DNA of 64,000 bases from Pantanalinema sp. GBBB05 (GTDB lineage: Bacteria; Cyanobacteriota; Cyanobacteriia; Leptolyngbyales; Leptolyngbyaceae), in the NCBI GenBank assembly GCA_016743235.1, contig VRZD01000009.1, positions 124,001 to 188,000 of the forward strand, read 5' to 3'. The translations under genes were made by a program, and so were the position numbers. Below the pieces are notes generated by a model. That model did not search any database. It worked only from the letters and a program-made list of their open reading frames with translations, and had not been told where the DNA came from. The stretch's first letter is position 1, and every line of letters begins with the position of its first letter. This document shows positions 53,711 to 63,696 of this stretch, in pieces.

Positions 53711-54436
53711 ATGACTCCTCAAACAGAACGGTATGCCCTGATTACAGGGGCAAGCAGTGGTATTGGCAAAGCGACCTCCCTGGCATTTGCTCAAGCCGGG
53801 ATTCATTTGGCTTTAGTTAGCCGCAATCAAGCTCAGCTACAACAAGTGGCAGATCAAGCGGCTACCTATGGAGTCAAAGCCCATGTTTATCCCGCCGATT
53901 TAGCTGACCTCGCTCAGGTACGGCAGACAATCGCGGCGATCGCGGAAGCACTGCCTGCAATCGACATTCTGGTCAACAATGCTGGCATGGCATATACCGG
54001 GACATTGGCAGAAATGCCATTACAAGACTGGCAACAGGTACTCAACCTTAATTTGACCAGTGTTTTTCAGTGTATCCAGGGAATTCTACCAGCTATGCGA
54101 CAACGGCAACACGGCACCATTATTAATGTGGCGTCGATCGCCGGACATCAAGTTTTTCCTGAATGGGGGGCATACTGTGTCAGCAAATTCGGTTTGGTAG
54201 CGCTCTCCAAAACTCTAGCGGCGGAAGAGCGTCCGCATGGCATTCGAGTAGTAACGATTTCTCCCGGTTCAGTCAATACCCCAATTTGGGATACCAATAC
54301 TGTCAACGCCGATTTCGATCGCACTCAAATGCTGACTCCAGAAATTGTGGCTCAGACAATTCTCTATGCCGCCCTTCTACCCGAGACGGCTGTGATTGAA
54401 GACCTAACCCTGATGCCTAATGCTGGCACATTCTAG
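53711..54436 (+). CDS. Short-chain dehydrogenase/reductase (SDR), classical type
   Basis: 241 residues from the ATG at 53711; the frame is open 23 codons further up, but the ATG there is buried in a hairpin. Classical SDR motifs are intact: TGASSGIGKA at 9-18, NNAG at about 86-89, the catalytic Ser in INVASIAG and the YCVSK pair Tyr/Lys at about 151-155. The substrate is unknown. Its place after accA is common in cyanobacteria but a role in lipid metabolism is only inferred. Confidence 0.88.
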   Translation: MTPQTERYALITGASSGIGKATSLAFAQAGIHLALVSRNQAQLQQVADQAATYGVKAHVYPADLADLAQVRQTIAAIAEALPAIDILVNNAGMAYTGTLAEMPLQDWQQVLNLNLTSVFQCIQGILPAMRQRQHGTIINVASIAGHQVFPEWGAYCVSKFGLVALSKTLAAEERPHGIRVVTISPGSVNTPIWDTNTVNADFDRTQMLTPEIVAQTILYAALLPETAVIEDLTLMPNAGTF

Positions 54437-54507
54437 CCTAGACCCATCAGTCTGCTACTTAGCCCAGTTTGTCCACGTTCGTATCTCACTTACCTTCAAC
54501 TTAACTT

Positions 54508-55215
54508 ATGACTATTGCTGCTTCTAACGGTGCCAACGGTTCTAAAGCGTCCTCAGGAGAAACCGTCACAACCCTGCAAACCCGACCCGATCGCAATACC
54601 CTAGATGGACATCAAGCACCTAACCTCCACCAACCCTCTGAAGACAATCAAGAAGCGATGATGGATGCGGTCAGAACCATCCTGTTAGGAGTCGGCGAAG
54701 ATCCCGAGCGTGAAGGGCTGTTGAAAACTCCTAAGCGGGTAGCCGAAGCCATGCGCTTCTTAACTAGTGGCTATCAGCAATCGCTGGAAGAACTGGTGAA
54801 TGGAGCCATTTTTGATGAAGGTCACAATGAAATGGTCTTGGTGCGGGACATTAATGCCTTCAGTTTGTGCGAGCATCACATGCTGCCGTTTATGGGACGG
54901 GTACATGTTGCCTATATCCCGAACCAAAAGGTGGTCGGGTTAAGTAAACTCGCCCGGATTGTGGAAATGTATTCCCGACGCTTACAGGTGCAAGAACGGT
55001 TAACCCGACAAATCGCTGAAGCAGTCCAAAGTATTCTGGAACCCCAGGGTGTGGCTGTAGTCATGGAAGCTAGTCACATGTGCATGGTGATGCGAGGAGT
55101 GCAAAAGCCGGGTTCTTGGACAGTCACCAGTGCCATGCTTGGGGTATTCCAGGATGAGCAAAAGACCCGTGAGGAGTTCCTCAATTTGATTCGCCATCAA
55201 CCATCTTTCTGGTAA
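54508..55215 (+). CDS. folE: GTP cyclohydrolase I
   Basis: 235 residues. A variable N-terminal tail of about 50 residues precedes the FolE1 fold. The zinc site is [18 protein letters not shown] plus the later Cys in [11 protein letters not shown]. The [12 protein letters not shown] segment and [13 protein letters not shown] are standard. It makes 7,8-dihydroneopterin triphosphate from GTP, the first step of folate and pterin synthesis. A strong terminator follows. Confidence 0.96.
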   Translation: MTIAASNGANGSKASSGETVTTLQTRPDRNTLDGHQAPNLHQPSEDNQEAMMDAVRTILLGVGEDPEREGLLKTPKRVAEAMRFLTSGYQQSLEELVNGAIFDEGHNEMVLVRDINAFSLCEHHMLPFMGRVHVAYIPNQKVVGLSKLARIVEMYSRRLQVQERLTRQIAEAVQSILEPQGVAVVMEASHMCMVMRGVQKPGSWTVTSAMLGVFQDEQKTREEFLNLIRHQPSFW

Positions 55216-55248
55216 AGTGCCGATCGCAGTCAAATTACCTCTCTAGTT

Positions 55249-55290
55249 AAGCAGGAGCCGCCACGATCGTTGGCACTCCTGCTTAGCTTT
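55249..55290. terminator. Terminator hairpin after folE
   Basis: AAGCAGGAG (55249-55257) pairs perfectly with CTCCTGCTT (55276-55284), enclosing GCCA-cgatcgt-TGGC. It sits between folE and the convergent small hypothetical gene and may serve both, although the T run (AGCTTT) is short. Confidence 0.65.
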
Positions 55291-55537
55291 ATGAGCTAGC
55301 CTCTTCTTGCAGCAATTTGTCCTTCGAGTCAGCCCAGTAGGCGCTGTAGGTATAGACTTCCTGGTTGCCCTTCTCCTCCGTTGCCCAGCGATAAATCGCC
55401 GCATTGGGGTCAACACCAATCTCTAACAACTTTGCCCCCATGTAATACTCCATCTGGCGTTTAGTCATATCCTTCAACGCCGGAGGCTTGCGTTTATCAA
55501 CAGTGCGCGATAAATGCGCCTGCGTATGCTTTGCCAT
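55289..55537 (-). CDS. Small conserved hypothetical protein
   Basis: 82 residues, soluble and charged, starting MAKHTQAHLSRTVDKRKPPAL and ending in an acidic tail. A helical middle (KDMTKRQMEYYMGAKLLEIG, about 22-41) is followed by an aromatic segment (YRWATEEKGNQEVYTYSAYW). No domain is recognised. It converges on folE, and its upstream neighbours are the two tRNA genes. Confidence 0.6.
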   Translation of the reverse strand: MAKHTQAHLSRTVDKRKPPALKDMTKRQMEYYMGAKLLEIGVDPNAAIYRWATEEKGNQEVYTYSAYWADSKDKLLQEEASS

Positions 55538-55707
55538 AACCGATTAGCTCCTCGTGTACAATGCCATTTCCCTGGCGTTATTTAGCGTAGCGTACACATC
55601 CAGGGATAGATCAGGAAGGACAGACACCATCTGCCTTTTCTGAGCAAGAGCAGGTACCAATAGTAGCCTTACTAACCAATTGAGTAGATTTAATGCTCTA
55701 AAATAAG

Positions 55708-55779
55708 AGCCCTTGACGAGGATTGAACTCGTGACCTCACCCTTACCAAGGGTGTGCTCTACCACTGAGCTACAAGGGC
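55708..55779 (-). tRNA. trnT: tRNA-Thr(GGU)
   Basis: 72 bases reading on the minus strand. Acceptor GCCCTTG/CAAGGGC, D arm GCTC/GAGC, anticodon arm CACCC-TTGGTAA-GGGTG with anticodon GGT, and T arm ACGAG-TTCAATC-CTCGT all close. CCA is not encoded. It is the second gene after trnY. Confidence 0.95.
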
Positions 55780-55845
55780 AAAAGACCAAACAAATAGGTA
55801 AAAGCAATTTTGCAAATCACTCTTACCTCTTGCTGGTTACGTGGA

Positions 55846-55927
55846 TGGGCCGGGCTGGATTTGAACCAGCGTAGGCGTAGCCAGCGGATTTACAGTCCGC
55901 CCCCATTAACCACTCGGGCACCGACCC
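55846..55927 (-). tRNA. trnY: tRNA-Tyr(GUA)
   Basis: 82 bases on the minus strand. Acceptor GGGTCGG/CCGGCCC, anticodon loop CTGTAAA with anticodon GTA, a long class II variable arm and T arm GCTGG-TTCAAAT-CCAGC. CCA is not encoded beyond the discriminator A. It precedes trnT by 66 bases; the pair is probably one transcript. Confidence 0.95.
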
Positions 55928-56091
55928 GCTCACCCACGGATATTGATAGTAGCGGAGAGAGTAGGTAAATTGCAAGCCCCATGACTAATTTTTTTGAAAA
56001 AACTTGCTGCGATCGCTCCAAACCCTTGGCAAATCAAGCTCTAACAGATTTCATGAGTACAATTAACTATTAACTACCAATTCAAGGCAGA

Positions 56092-56532
56092 ATGGGTAAT
56101 ACATCCAACTGGCTTGACTCTACGTTACTGTGGCTGGTCTCCATGCTCGATGAGTTGTTCCCCTTCCCAATTGTGTTTAACCCTACGGTAATCGCTGGGG
56201 CAACCCTGTGGTCACTGGCGTTGTATTTGGGATTTTCTCCGGTCAGCCATTGGGTAATGACACAACTAAATCGGTGGTTCAACTTTGCTGAGCGATCGCT
56301 CTACACATCAGAAGCAGAGTTTGAGCGCACTCGGAAAGGTCGGGAAGCCCAAAATGCCTTTTACGCTTCGCTTTTTAGCATCGTGCCTTTTTTGGTCATC
56401 GGCAGTCTCTGCAACTATGGGGTGGAACTGACCCTAGGGCAAAGTTGGGCTATCAGTATGGGGATGCTTGCCTGTGTAGGGTGTGGAATTTATGAACTGG
56501 GACGGCGAGATGGACAACCACCGCAGGAGTAG
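56092..56532 (+). CDS. Small membrane protein of unknown function
   Basis: 146 residues with about three to four hydrophobic segments: about 7-25, 27-50, 88-105 and 113-134. The loop QLNRWFNFAERSLYTSEAEFERTRKGREAQN is polar and presumably cytoplasmic. No named domain. It diverges from the tRNA pair and converges on an SH3b gene with an eight-base gap. No hypothesis on function. Confidence 0.55.
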   Translation: MGNTSNWLDSTLLWLVSMLDELFPFPIVFNPTVIAGATLWSLALYLGFSPVSHWVMTQLNRWFNFAERSLYTSEAEFERTRKGREAQNAFYASLFSIVPFLVIGSLCNYGVELTLGQSWAISMGMLACVGCGIYELGRRDGQPPQE

Positions 56533-56540
56533 ACTGCCCC

Positions 56541-57329
56541 TTACTGGATGCGGACAGAAAAGGCATAAGGATAACCCCGGAAGTTGGAGTCGAGTTGAAA
56601 AATATAGTCGCCAGTTTGGGTAGCCGACCCTGACCAATTGGAGCGGCGATCGTCTGGGTCTTCAGTTAAATATTTGCCGTTGGGTGCAATTACGGCTGGA
56701 AACGCTCCTGCTTCACGGGTGACAGTAATTGTTTGTCCCTGTTTGGCTTGCAAGACATAGCGATGAGAACCTGTGCCAATAAAGCGATCGCGAATAGTGA
56801 TTTGATCCTGTCCCGCCGCAAAACTGACCTGTTCTAGCTTTTGATTACAGCCGCTTTCCGTGCGGTTCTTAGCAATCCAGCCAGACATCGGCACAGTAAT
56901 CTGTAACCAACCATCCTGCTCGCGTTCTACAGTGACAAACTCACCATTGCGCAGGGTTCCTACAATCTGGCTTCCCTCTGTTGTGGGCTGAGAACGCACA
57001 TTCAATGGCGATTCTGGATCATTCACCTTTGCCATCGTCATTTCACAGGACTTGATTTGCCGGGACGCTGTTGGCACACTCTCAGAACCACTCGCTGGAG
57101 TAGGTTCAGGCGGAGCAGACTGGGAAGAAGATGGCGTCGTAGTGGGTGAAGTCGTCGTAGGCGAAGTTGCCAGTGGGGAAGCCGGAGCTGGTGCAGAACT
57201 AACTTCTGAGGATGGGGTTGGAGTGGGAAGAGTGCGAGGTGAAGATTGCACCACTGTATAGGTAATCCCTGCGATCGCGGCCAGAGATGCAGCACCGGTG
57301 AGAAAGGGAACAGACGACTGGAATTTCAT
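56541..57329 (-). CDS. Exported SH3b-domain protein with C-terminal beta domain
   Basis: 262 residues. An N-terminal membrane anchor or signal (about 8-27), a Pro/Ser/Thr-rich spacer (about 30-90), one bacterial SH3 domain (about 95-162: NVRSQPTTEGSQIVGTLRNG, then DGWLQIT and GWIAKN) and a C-terminal beta-rich domain (about 168-262) that ends in a typical pre-peptidase-like pattern (SGSATQTGDYIFQLDSN). Such proteins bind cell-wall or polysaccharide ligands; that is inferred. It shares the SH3b start with the next gene, which has a different tail. Confidence 0.75.
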   Translation of the reverse strand: MKFQSSVPFLTGAASLAAIAGITYTVVQSSPRTLPTPTPSSEVSSAPAPASPLATSPTTTSPTTTPSSSQSAPPEPTPASGSESVPTASRQIKSCEMTMAKVNDPESPLNVRSQPTTEGSQIVGTLRNGEFVTVEREQDGWLQITVPMSGWIAKNRTESGCNQKLEQVSFAAGQDQITIRDRFIGTGSHRYVLQAKQGQTITVTREAGAFPAVIAPNGKYLTEDPDDRRSNWSGSATQTGDYIFQLDSNFRGYPYAFSVRIQ

Positions 57330-57439
57330 AGAAATAACCGATAGAACATTAGAAACAGGTTTAGAAGCAGTCCGTAGTAATACGCTCTAATTACTCTGTT
57401 ACATCGATCTGACCTAAAAAAACGGACGAATTCAAGAAT

Positions 57440-58153
57440 TTAATGTTTCGATCGGGTCTCTACACTACTAGAACTTTTTTGGGCTTGAGCTTGAATAGCT
57501 TGTCGCACGATCGGGGTTAATTTGGTTTTCCAAAACCGATTATCAGGAAAGTCTTTCACTAGGCTGACCGTATCCTGCCATCTACCATCTCGTAAGGCTC
57601 TTTGCGCACTGTAAAACTGTGATTCCGCCCGTTGCCAATCCCGTTGCCATTGCCCAATCGCGGTTTGTGCCGCTTGATAGGCTGAGCTGCTAGGAGTAAC
57701 CATTTTTGCCATCCCGATCGCAGCAGTCAGATTGCCATTCTGATAATGCTCCGTGGCAGCGGTTAGCGTCCGGCTACCCTCATCATTGGCAGTCAGAGTA
57801 GGAGTAGCACCGGAGGCTTGAGCTTCAGTGGGTAGAATGCAGCTCGTTACTGTGTACTGTTTATACACCCAACCTGTAGCCGGAGTACTAATGCGGAGCC
57901 AACCCTGGTTTTCATCAATGACTGTCAGGAGAGTGCCATTTTTCAGTTTGCCAATCACATTGTCGCTAGCCACAATCGGACTAGAGCGAACATTGAGAGG
58001 AGGATTGGGATCGGTGGCGATCGTTTGACAAACCATCATGGCTGCCGTTGTTTGGGAGGTGTGGTGATGCCAAATCAGTAACCCGATGCCAGCGATCGCA
58101 CTGAAAGCCGCTGCACCTACTCCCACCCCAACAGATCTGGGAATGTGCTTCAT
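57440..58153 (-). CDS. Exported SH3b-domain protein with helical-repeat tail
   Basis: 237 residues. A membrane segment (about 8-29) is followed by an SH3b domain (about 41-106, NVRSSPIVASDNVIGKLKNG, then GWLRIS and GWVYKQYT). The C-terminal helical tail (about 125-220) has the pattern YQNGNLTAAIGMAK, then SSSAYQAAQTAIGQWQ. The same pattern occurs in the pseudokinase tail at 4.3-6.3 kb. The protein should face the periplasm. The two SH3b genes are 110 bases apart, in tandem on the minus strand, and probably paralogous at the SH3b. Confidence 0.75.
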   Translation of the reverse strand: MKHIPRSVGVGVGAAAFSAIAGIGLLIWHHHTSQTTAAMMVCQTIATDPNPPLNVRSSPIVASDNVIGKLKNGTLLTVIDENQGWLRISTPATGWVYKQYTVTSCILPTEAQASGATPTLTANDEGSRTLTAATEHYQNGNLTAAIGMAKMVTPSSSAYQAAQTAIGQWQRDWQRAESQFYSAQRALRDGRWQDTVSLVKDFPDNRFWKTKLTPIVRQAIQAQAQKSSSSVETRSKH

Positions 58154-58324
58154 ATCATTACTTTACGAGATGCACCTATTAGCTTTAAGATGCCCCACTT
58201 CACTGAATTAAATTAATTTCAGAGAAAATTTGCTCAATAATCGCGAATTTTCTCGCGTTCCCCACTCCACGATGATTCTCATAGTAGCCGATTCAGGCTA
58301 GAGCAGACTGAGTGGGAGGATACC

Positions 58325-59407
58325 CTACAGCGTTCGAAAAAAGTCAATTACAGCTTGCGCGATCGTTTCATTCCCATGAGGAGAAACGGAATTGGACAGG
58401 CGGGCGGGCTGAAGGGGTTGGTGTAAAAACTGCCAATCTCCCGTAAAAAATTCGGCTGGTGAGAGGATTTGATGCGGCACATGCATCTGGATACCCTCAA
58501 GTAGCACCGGAGCCTCAGCAAAATCATCGCGAGTAATGGACACAATAGGCAATTTTAAGCGGCAAGCTTCAGAGAAAGTGCTGTAACCTGGTTTAGATAT
58601 AATCCGTCCACAAATTGGCATCAAATCAACTGGACGGTAATGATGATCGGTAATTTGAATTAAGTTAGAAAAATGAGGGGCATTACGATCGAAAGTAATA
58701 AATTGCCAATCAGGGAATCGCTGCACATTGTGGTAGGGAATTTGGTCCAAACCCAATCCACCAAAAGTCATTAAGACAGTTTGTTCTAGGGAAGCATTAA
58801 CCCTAAACGTCTGACGCAATTCCTCAACTGAATAACGAGGTGTACCACCCGTAAATCCCACATCTTGCACCTGCGGAAATGCCGTCATTGGTTCATGTAA
58901 GGGTAAGCGAAATAACTGATCGCAGCGCTGGAAACAACTTGCAATCCAATCAGCAATCTCCGCAAATGCACCACCCCATTGCCGATAGATAAAATCCCAG
59001 CCAAAGTTACTCATCATCCAGACAGGAATTCCAGCCGCATGAGCGATCGGGGCAGCCAGAGGTGGAATATCCGCTAATATTAACCCCACCCGATTCTGCC
59101 GGATAAAATTCACTTCAGAGGCAATGATGCGGTGTTGTTCAGCTTTGACCTGTTGCAATTTTTCGAGCGTGGCAGGTTTATCCATCTGCAAGCTATCACT
59201 CTGCACCACGCCAACATCAAACGCCCGCGGACGGAGAATAAAATCGCCCGGAATATAAGCCTCCAATAGCCATCGGGGAGCAGTTGTCACCAGGATTAAT
59301 AGGATCTCTGGACATAACCGTTGAATTTCCGCCGCTATGGCAGCAGATCGGGTGGCATGACCAAAGCCATGATTCGTAATCGCAATGTAGAGAATTGGTT
59401 GCGGCAT
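58325..59407 (-). CDS. Glycosyltransferase-like protein (MurG/GT-B type)
   Basis: 360 residues. It opens ILYIAITNHGFGHATRSAAIAAEIQ (about 5-29), the N-terminal loop of GT-B enzymes with HGxGH, and has LMTFGGLGLDQIP at about 212-224 and the C-terminal sugar-nucleotide pocket MPICGRIISKPGYSTFSEACRLKLP. The acceptor and donor are unknown. It starts 41 bases after the Ser/Thr kinase stop, so it is probably in the same transcript and may be under its control. Confidence 0.8.
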   Translation of the reverse strand: MPQPILYIAITNHGFGHATRSAAIAAEIQRLCPEILLILVTTAPRWLLEAYIPGDFILRPRAFDVGVVQSDSLQMDKPATLEKLQQVKAEQHRIIASEVNFIRQNRVGLILADIPPLAAPIAHAAGIPVWMMSNFGWDFIYRQWGGAFAEIADWIASCFQRCDQLFRLPLHEPMTAFPQVQDVGFTGGTPRYSVEELRQTFRVNASLEQTVLMTFGGLGLDQIPYHNVQRFPDWQFITFDRNAPHFSNLIQITDHHYRPVDLMPICGRIISKPGYSTFSEACRLKLPIVSITRDDFAEAPVLLEGIQMHVPHQILSPAEFFTGDWQFLHQPLQPARLSNSVSPHGNETIAQAVIDFFRTL

Positions 59408-59448
59408 TGCCCAGTCTGGTTGATCAACATCCTGAGTTTGACATGCCG

Positions 59449-61116
59449 TTAATGCAAATCAGCATCCCAAACTCCGATATAAATGCGATCGCGTTCGTTA
59501 CGTTCAATTACCCCTTTCAAGTCCCCCGTGGTGAACGAATAATTATTCGATCGCCACTTCCACACATCCATTAATCCCTGTTCGATCATGCGATCCATTC
59601 TGCCACCCAGCATTTCTTCTAGCGTGGTTTGCATCACCGAGCGATCGATGGATTGGGAAAACGAGGCTTCACTTTGCCGCACTTCGCCTGTGTCATTGTC
59701 GTACAGAAATCCTAATGTGACTTGATTTGGCACTAAGTCATACAACACCGATCGGGTGTTGCCCCAATAGCCATAGCCCGACTTAGTTGGATCACCCAGC
59801 TTTTGGCGAATCGTTGCTTCCGCCGTTCCAGTAGGAAAGCCAGGAATATTAGGAGTATTGAGCGACACAGAATCAGTCGGATTCTGGGTAGACACGGGTT
59901 TGCCAGGAGCAGTGGATGGCGGAGTCGGGACGAGCACAGGCTGCGTGGGGCTGGGTTCTGGTGTTGGCTCTAGGGCTGGAGAATAGTTGGGCTCGATCGA
60001 CCGCGTTGGCGCCGGAGTAGACTGAGTTGAAATCGGCGGCGAGGCAATCCGAGCTGCCGTTTGGCGAGAGTAAAACCATACAGCGCCAAAGCCAGTCGCT
60101 AAGGCACTGCCGATCGCAGCTAAACCGACCCAAATCCAAGGCGATACCCGACTGGGTTGGAAGGTAGGAGGTGGTAAAACCTGAGCGGCGATTCCGGCTG
60201 GATCTGGCGGGGACTGTCCTGGACTAATTGGCACTGTAGCCATTCTGGACAGTTTGGAGCGGCTCGTCGCAGGCTCTTCAGTTGCCAGCATAACCGGACT
60301 AGACACAGCATCTGGCAACAATATCAACCATTCCGCGATCGTGGCTGGACGATGTTGCACATCCACCGCCATCCCTCGCATCACCGCTTGATTCACGGCT
60401 GCACTCAATTCTGGACGTAAATCGCGGGGGGCAGGCATGGGTTGACGATCGCGCAAGACAGAGGCTACGGGCACAGCGGCCGTCAGCAACGCATACAATG
60501 TTGCTGCTAGCCCATAGACATCGGTAGCGGGAGTCCGTTTTGCCTGCGCCATATATTGCTCGATCGGCGCATAGCCAGCCGAAATAATGCTGGTATGGGT
60601 TTGGGTGGTACCCAATGTAAATTCTCTGGCAATCCCAAAATCAATTAGCACAACATTTTGAGTACCATCTCGCAACATAATATTTTGGGGCTTGACATCC
60701 CGGTGCAACAGGCCGTTTTGATGCACAACCTGTAGAGCCGCTGCCACTTGGCGGATGTAGTGAATTGCAGTTGCCTCAGGGAGAGAGCGATCGGAAAACA
60801 CCACCTCATCTAATGTTTTCCCGGCAATATATTCCATCACTAAATATGGCAATCCATCCTCAATGAAAAAATCATTGACTTGCACAATATTGGGATGCAG
60901 ACACAACGCTAGTCGCCGCCCTTCATCCTGGAATTGCCGTTGGATCAAATCAAATTGTCCGTTGGTTTGAGAGTTAGGATTCAGAGTTTTAATCACAACC
61001 GTTTTTTGCAGGTAATGATGGGTGGCGCGAAAGGTAATACCAAACCCTCCTTGCCCCAAGACCTGATCCAGTGTGTATTTACCACCTTGCAATGCTTTAC
61101 CAACAAAGGCGTTCAT
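59449..61116 (-). CDS. Ser/Thr protein kinase with membrane anchor and extracytoplasmic domain
   Basis: 555 residues. The N-terminal Hanks kinase domain (about 14-270) is intact: [11 protein letters not shown]43 (VIKTL), HRDVKPQN with D140, and DFG with D159; the activation segment ends [11 protein letters not shown] linker, a membrane segment (about 326-348), a Pro/Thr-rich stretch (about 360-415) and a C-terminal domain (about 420-555, [22 protein letters not shown]) follow. The last should lie outside the membrane and act as the sensor. It contrasts with the pseudokinase at 4.3 kb. Confidence 0.92.
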   Translation of the reverse strand: MNAFVGKALQGGKYTLDQVLGQGGFGITFRATHHYLQKTVVIKTLNPNSQTNGQFDLIQRQFQDEGRRLALCLHPNIVQVNDFFIEDGLPYLVMEYIAGKTLDEVVFSDRSLPEATAIHYIRQVAAALQVVHQNGLLHRDVKPQNIMLRDGTQNVVLIDFGIAREFTLGTTQTHTSIISAGYAPIEQYMAQAKRTPATDVYGLAATLYALLTAAVPVASVLRDRQPMPAPRDLRPELSAAVNQAVMRGMAVDVQHRPATIAEWLILLPDAVSSPVMLATEEPATSRSKLSRMATVPISPGQSPPDPAGIAAQVLPPPTFQPSRVSPWIWVGLAAIGSALATGFGAVWFYSRQTAARIASPPISTQSTPAPTRSIEPNYSPALEPTPEPSPTQPVLVPTPPSTAPGKPVSTQNPTDSVSLNTPNIPGFPTGTAEATIRQKLGDPTKSGYGYWGNTRSVLYDLVPNQVTLGFLYDNDTGEVRQSEASFSQSIDRSVMQTTLEEMLGGRMDRMIEQGLMDVWKWRSNNYSFTTGDLKGVIERNERDRIYIGVWDADLH

Positions 61117-61400
61117 GAATCCTCGAGAGCAATAACCAGCACAATTTGACGAGAATTATTTGTTCGCAACCGAAAGTGCCTCCCGGAATCAACGAACCCC
61201 ATCTTTCGTTTAAGATACCGTCTGTTTTCCAGAAGCGACATCTTCAGAAGGGCAACTTCTCAGAGACTTTAGCGTTAATTTTGCCTTTTCGGGTAGTAAA
61301 TTGCTCGATCGCGCCTGCCCCAAGCAAGCAATTCCCCTGATTGGCAAGCGGTGACGATTAATTGCAGAATAAAGGCAGTTCATTGCCCTGAGGTTGGTTC

Positions 61401-62801
61401 ATGGCTACTCTTCCGCCAAATGTTAAGGATCTGCTAGCTGACCTGATTGCCCGCTATCGATCGCAGGTTGACTATCTAGCCATTCGGCTAGAGGCTGCAG
61501 AAGGGGCTGATATTCTCTTTCGCGGCAATAAAATTGAAACGTTGAGTGAAGGCATTGCGATCGGGGGACATGTGCGAGCCTGTCATAAGGGCGGTTGGGG
61601 CTTTGCCAGCTTTAACCAACTCGCCACCCTCAAGGAACGGATTGAAGAAGCGATCGCGGCAGCCCAGTTAGTGGGCGATGAGGAAACACTCCTGGCCGAA
61701 GTTCCACCAATTCAAGACACTTGCATTCTGCCATTATCGGGCACGGATCCACGGCAAGTCCCTTTAGCAGACAAAAAAGCCTTATGTCAGCACTATGGCG
61801 AAATTCTGCGGAGTATCAGTCCCCAAATTGCCACGATCTCGGTACGCTATGGTGACAGTGCGCAACGGGTGATCCTGGCTACCTCCGAAGGCACGTTACT
61901 GGAGCAATCCTGGGTTGATATGGAAATGCGGTTTGCTGCCACGGCTCGGAATGGCGAAACGGTGCAAACCGGACGAGAGACGACTGGCTCGCGGAAAGCC
62001 TACGAAGATTTAATTGGCTTAGATGAACAGGTGCGCAGTGCTGCCCAACGAGCCGTCGATTCATTAGCGCTACCTCCCGTCAAAGGCAGTACTTACACCG
62101 TTGTCATTGATCCAATTCTGTCGGGGTTATTTGTGCATGAAGCTTTTGGGCATTTATCCGAGGCTGACATGGCTTATGAAAATCCTGATCTGCTCGAAAC
62201 CATGAGCATTGGGCGGCGGTTTGGTTCCCCAGAACTACAAATTTTTGATGGGGCAGCCCCGGCTGGACATCGTGGGAGTTATGTCTATGACGATGAAGGT
62301 ACACCTGCGACAACGACCCAGCTCATTAAAGATGGGATCTTGGTAGGACGGCTGCATTCGCGGGAAACGGCAGGCAAGCTAGGCGAAGCGGTAACTGGCA
62401 ATGCCCGGTGTTTGAACTACCACTATCCGCCGATCGTCCGGATGACCAACACCTGGATCGAACGCGGCAACACTCCCGTCAAAGATTTGCTGAATGACAT
62501 TGAGGAAGGGGTGTATGCCCGCAATTGGCTTGGTGGCATGACCAATGGTGAGATGTTCACCTTTGCCGCCGGAGAAGCCTGGATGATTCGTAAGGGCGAG
62601 ATTGCTGAACCCGTCCGAGATGTGACCCTCTCTGGCAATGCCTTCAAGACCCTGGCAGACATCGAAGCGATCGGTGACGACTTTTTCTGGGATGAGTCGG
62701 GCGGTTGCGGCAAAGGGGGGCAAAGTGGTTTGCCCGTTGGTTGCGGTGGTCCCAGCTTGCGGATTCGCAATGTCGTAGTTGGTGGCGAAGCAATGGATTA
62801 G
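61401..62801 (+). CDS. tldD: TldD/PmbA family zinc metalloprotease
   Basis: 466 residues. The zinc motif is HEAFGH at 246-251, followed by the conserved C-terminal GNARCLNYHYPPIVRMTNTW and GEMFTFAAGEAWMIRKGE. TldD works with TldE/PmbA to process peptides, including microcins and CcdA in E. coli. The TldE partner is not adjacent here. It converges on coaE with a three-base gap. Confidence 0.9.
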   Translation: MATLPPNVKDLLADLIARYRSQVDYLAIRLEAAEGADILFRGNKIETLSEGIAIGGHVRACHKGGWGFASFNQLATLKERIEEAIAAAQLVGDEETLLAEVPPIQDTCILPLSGTDPRQVPLADKKALCQHYGEILRSISPQIATISVRYGDSAQRVILATSEGTLLEQSWVDMEMRFAATARNGETVQTGRETTGSRKAYEDLIGLDEQVRSAAQRAVDSLALPPVKGSTYTVVIDPILSGLFVHEAFGHLSEADMAYENPDLLETMSIGRRFGSPELQIFDGAAPAGHRGSYVYDDEGTPATTTQLIKDGILVGRLHSRETAGKLGEAVTGNARCLNYHYPPIVRMTNTWIERGNTPVKDLLNDIEEGVYARNWLGGMTNGEMFTFAAGEAWMIRKGEIAEPVRDVTLSGNAFKTLADIEAIGDDFFWDESGGCGKGGQSGLPVGCGGPSLRIRNVVVGGEAMD

Positions 62802-62804
62802 CAG

Positions 62805-63455
62805 CTAACTTCCCCGAGGGATGGTCACCTGTTGGGAGTATTCAGCGATGTAGCGATCGATTTGCTGGTAGAGATGGTCAGGAGTGGAGGTATTGTCTAG
62901 GACTACATCCGCCCGAGCTAGCTTCTTCTGAATTGCCATCTGACTGTTCATCCGAGCCTGGGCTTGTTCAAAGCTCAGGTGATCCCGTTGGATTAAGCGC
63001 TGGAGTTGCTGATCTTCGGTACAGCGGATCACCCAGGTTTCTGTGACTAAATCGGTCATTCGGGCTTCAAACAACAACGGAATCACCATCACCACGATCG
63101 GGCTGGTGCGAAGTAACGGAGTCTGCATGGCTTCCGTCAGTCGATCACGGACATAGGGATGAATGCGCTGCTCCACCCACAACCGTTCCGCTGGGCTACT
63201 GAAGATGATGTCTCCTAAGCGGTGGCGGTTCAAACTACCGTCAGGTAACAGCACCCCCGACCCATAGCGATCGACTAGTTCGGCTAAGGCCACAGCGCCT
63301 GGTTGGACCGCTTCCCTGGCAAAAATATCTGCATCTAGCACAGGAATGTGATGGACGGTTGCCAAATAGTCTGAAACCGTAGTTTTGCCCATACCAATCC
63401 CTCCAGTCAAACCAATAACACGCTGAGGATGGCGGGCGGGATTACTCGTCGTCAT
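62805..63455 (-). CDS. coaE: Dephospho-CoA kinase
   Basis: 216 residues. The P-loop is GLTGGIGMGKTTVSDYL (about 15-31), the substrate motif LDADIFAREAV (about 39-49), and the lid RIHPYVRDRLTEAM. It phosphorylates dephospho-CoA to CoA, the last step of the pathway. It is convergent with tldD and divergent from ndhM. Confidence 0.95.
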   Translation of the reverse strand: MTTSNPARHPQRVIGLTGGIGMGKTTVSDYLATVHHIPVLDADIFAREAVQPGAVALAELVDRYGSGVLLPDGSLNRHRLGDIIFSSPAERLWVEQRIHPYVRDRLTEAMQTPLLRTSPIVVMVIPLLFEARMTDLVTETWVIRCTEDQQLQRLIQRDHLSFEQAQARMNSQMAIQKKLARADVVLDNTSTPDHLYQQIDRYIAEYSQQVTIPRGS

Positions 63456-63696
63456 AATTCGCTGGCTAGAGCTTAATATGTCACGTTAAAGGGTGGTTCA
63501 ATCGCTAGTCTATGCATTTTCAGGGTCGCAATAGAAGCACCATTCGGATTAATTGCCCCTCAGTGTACAGGATTGTTGGCAATCCCCTGCGAGGGCTGGT
63601 TCCCCCTTGCCTCTATCGTTTCTGTTAACGAATGCAATACCTGCTAGGGACGATCGCTCTTTACAATAAAGCTGTAACGTTTAGCTGACTACCCTC

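Noticed and set aside
55544..55807. 87-codon minus-strand frame over trnT
   Set aside because: It is the translation of the tRNA gene (SSVVEHTLGKGEVTSSILVKG is a typical tRNA shadow).
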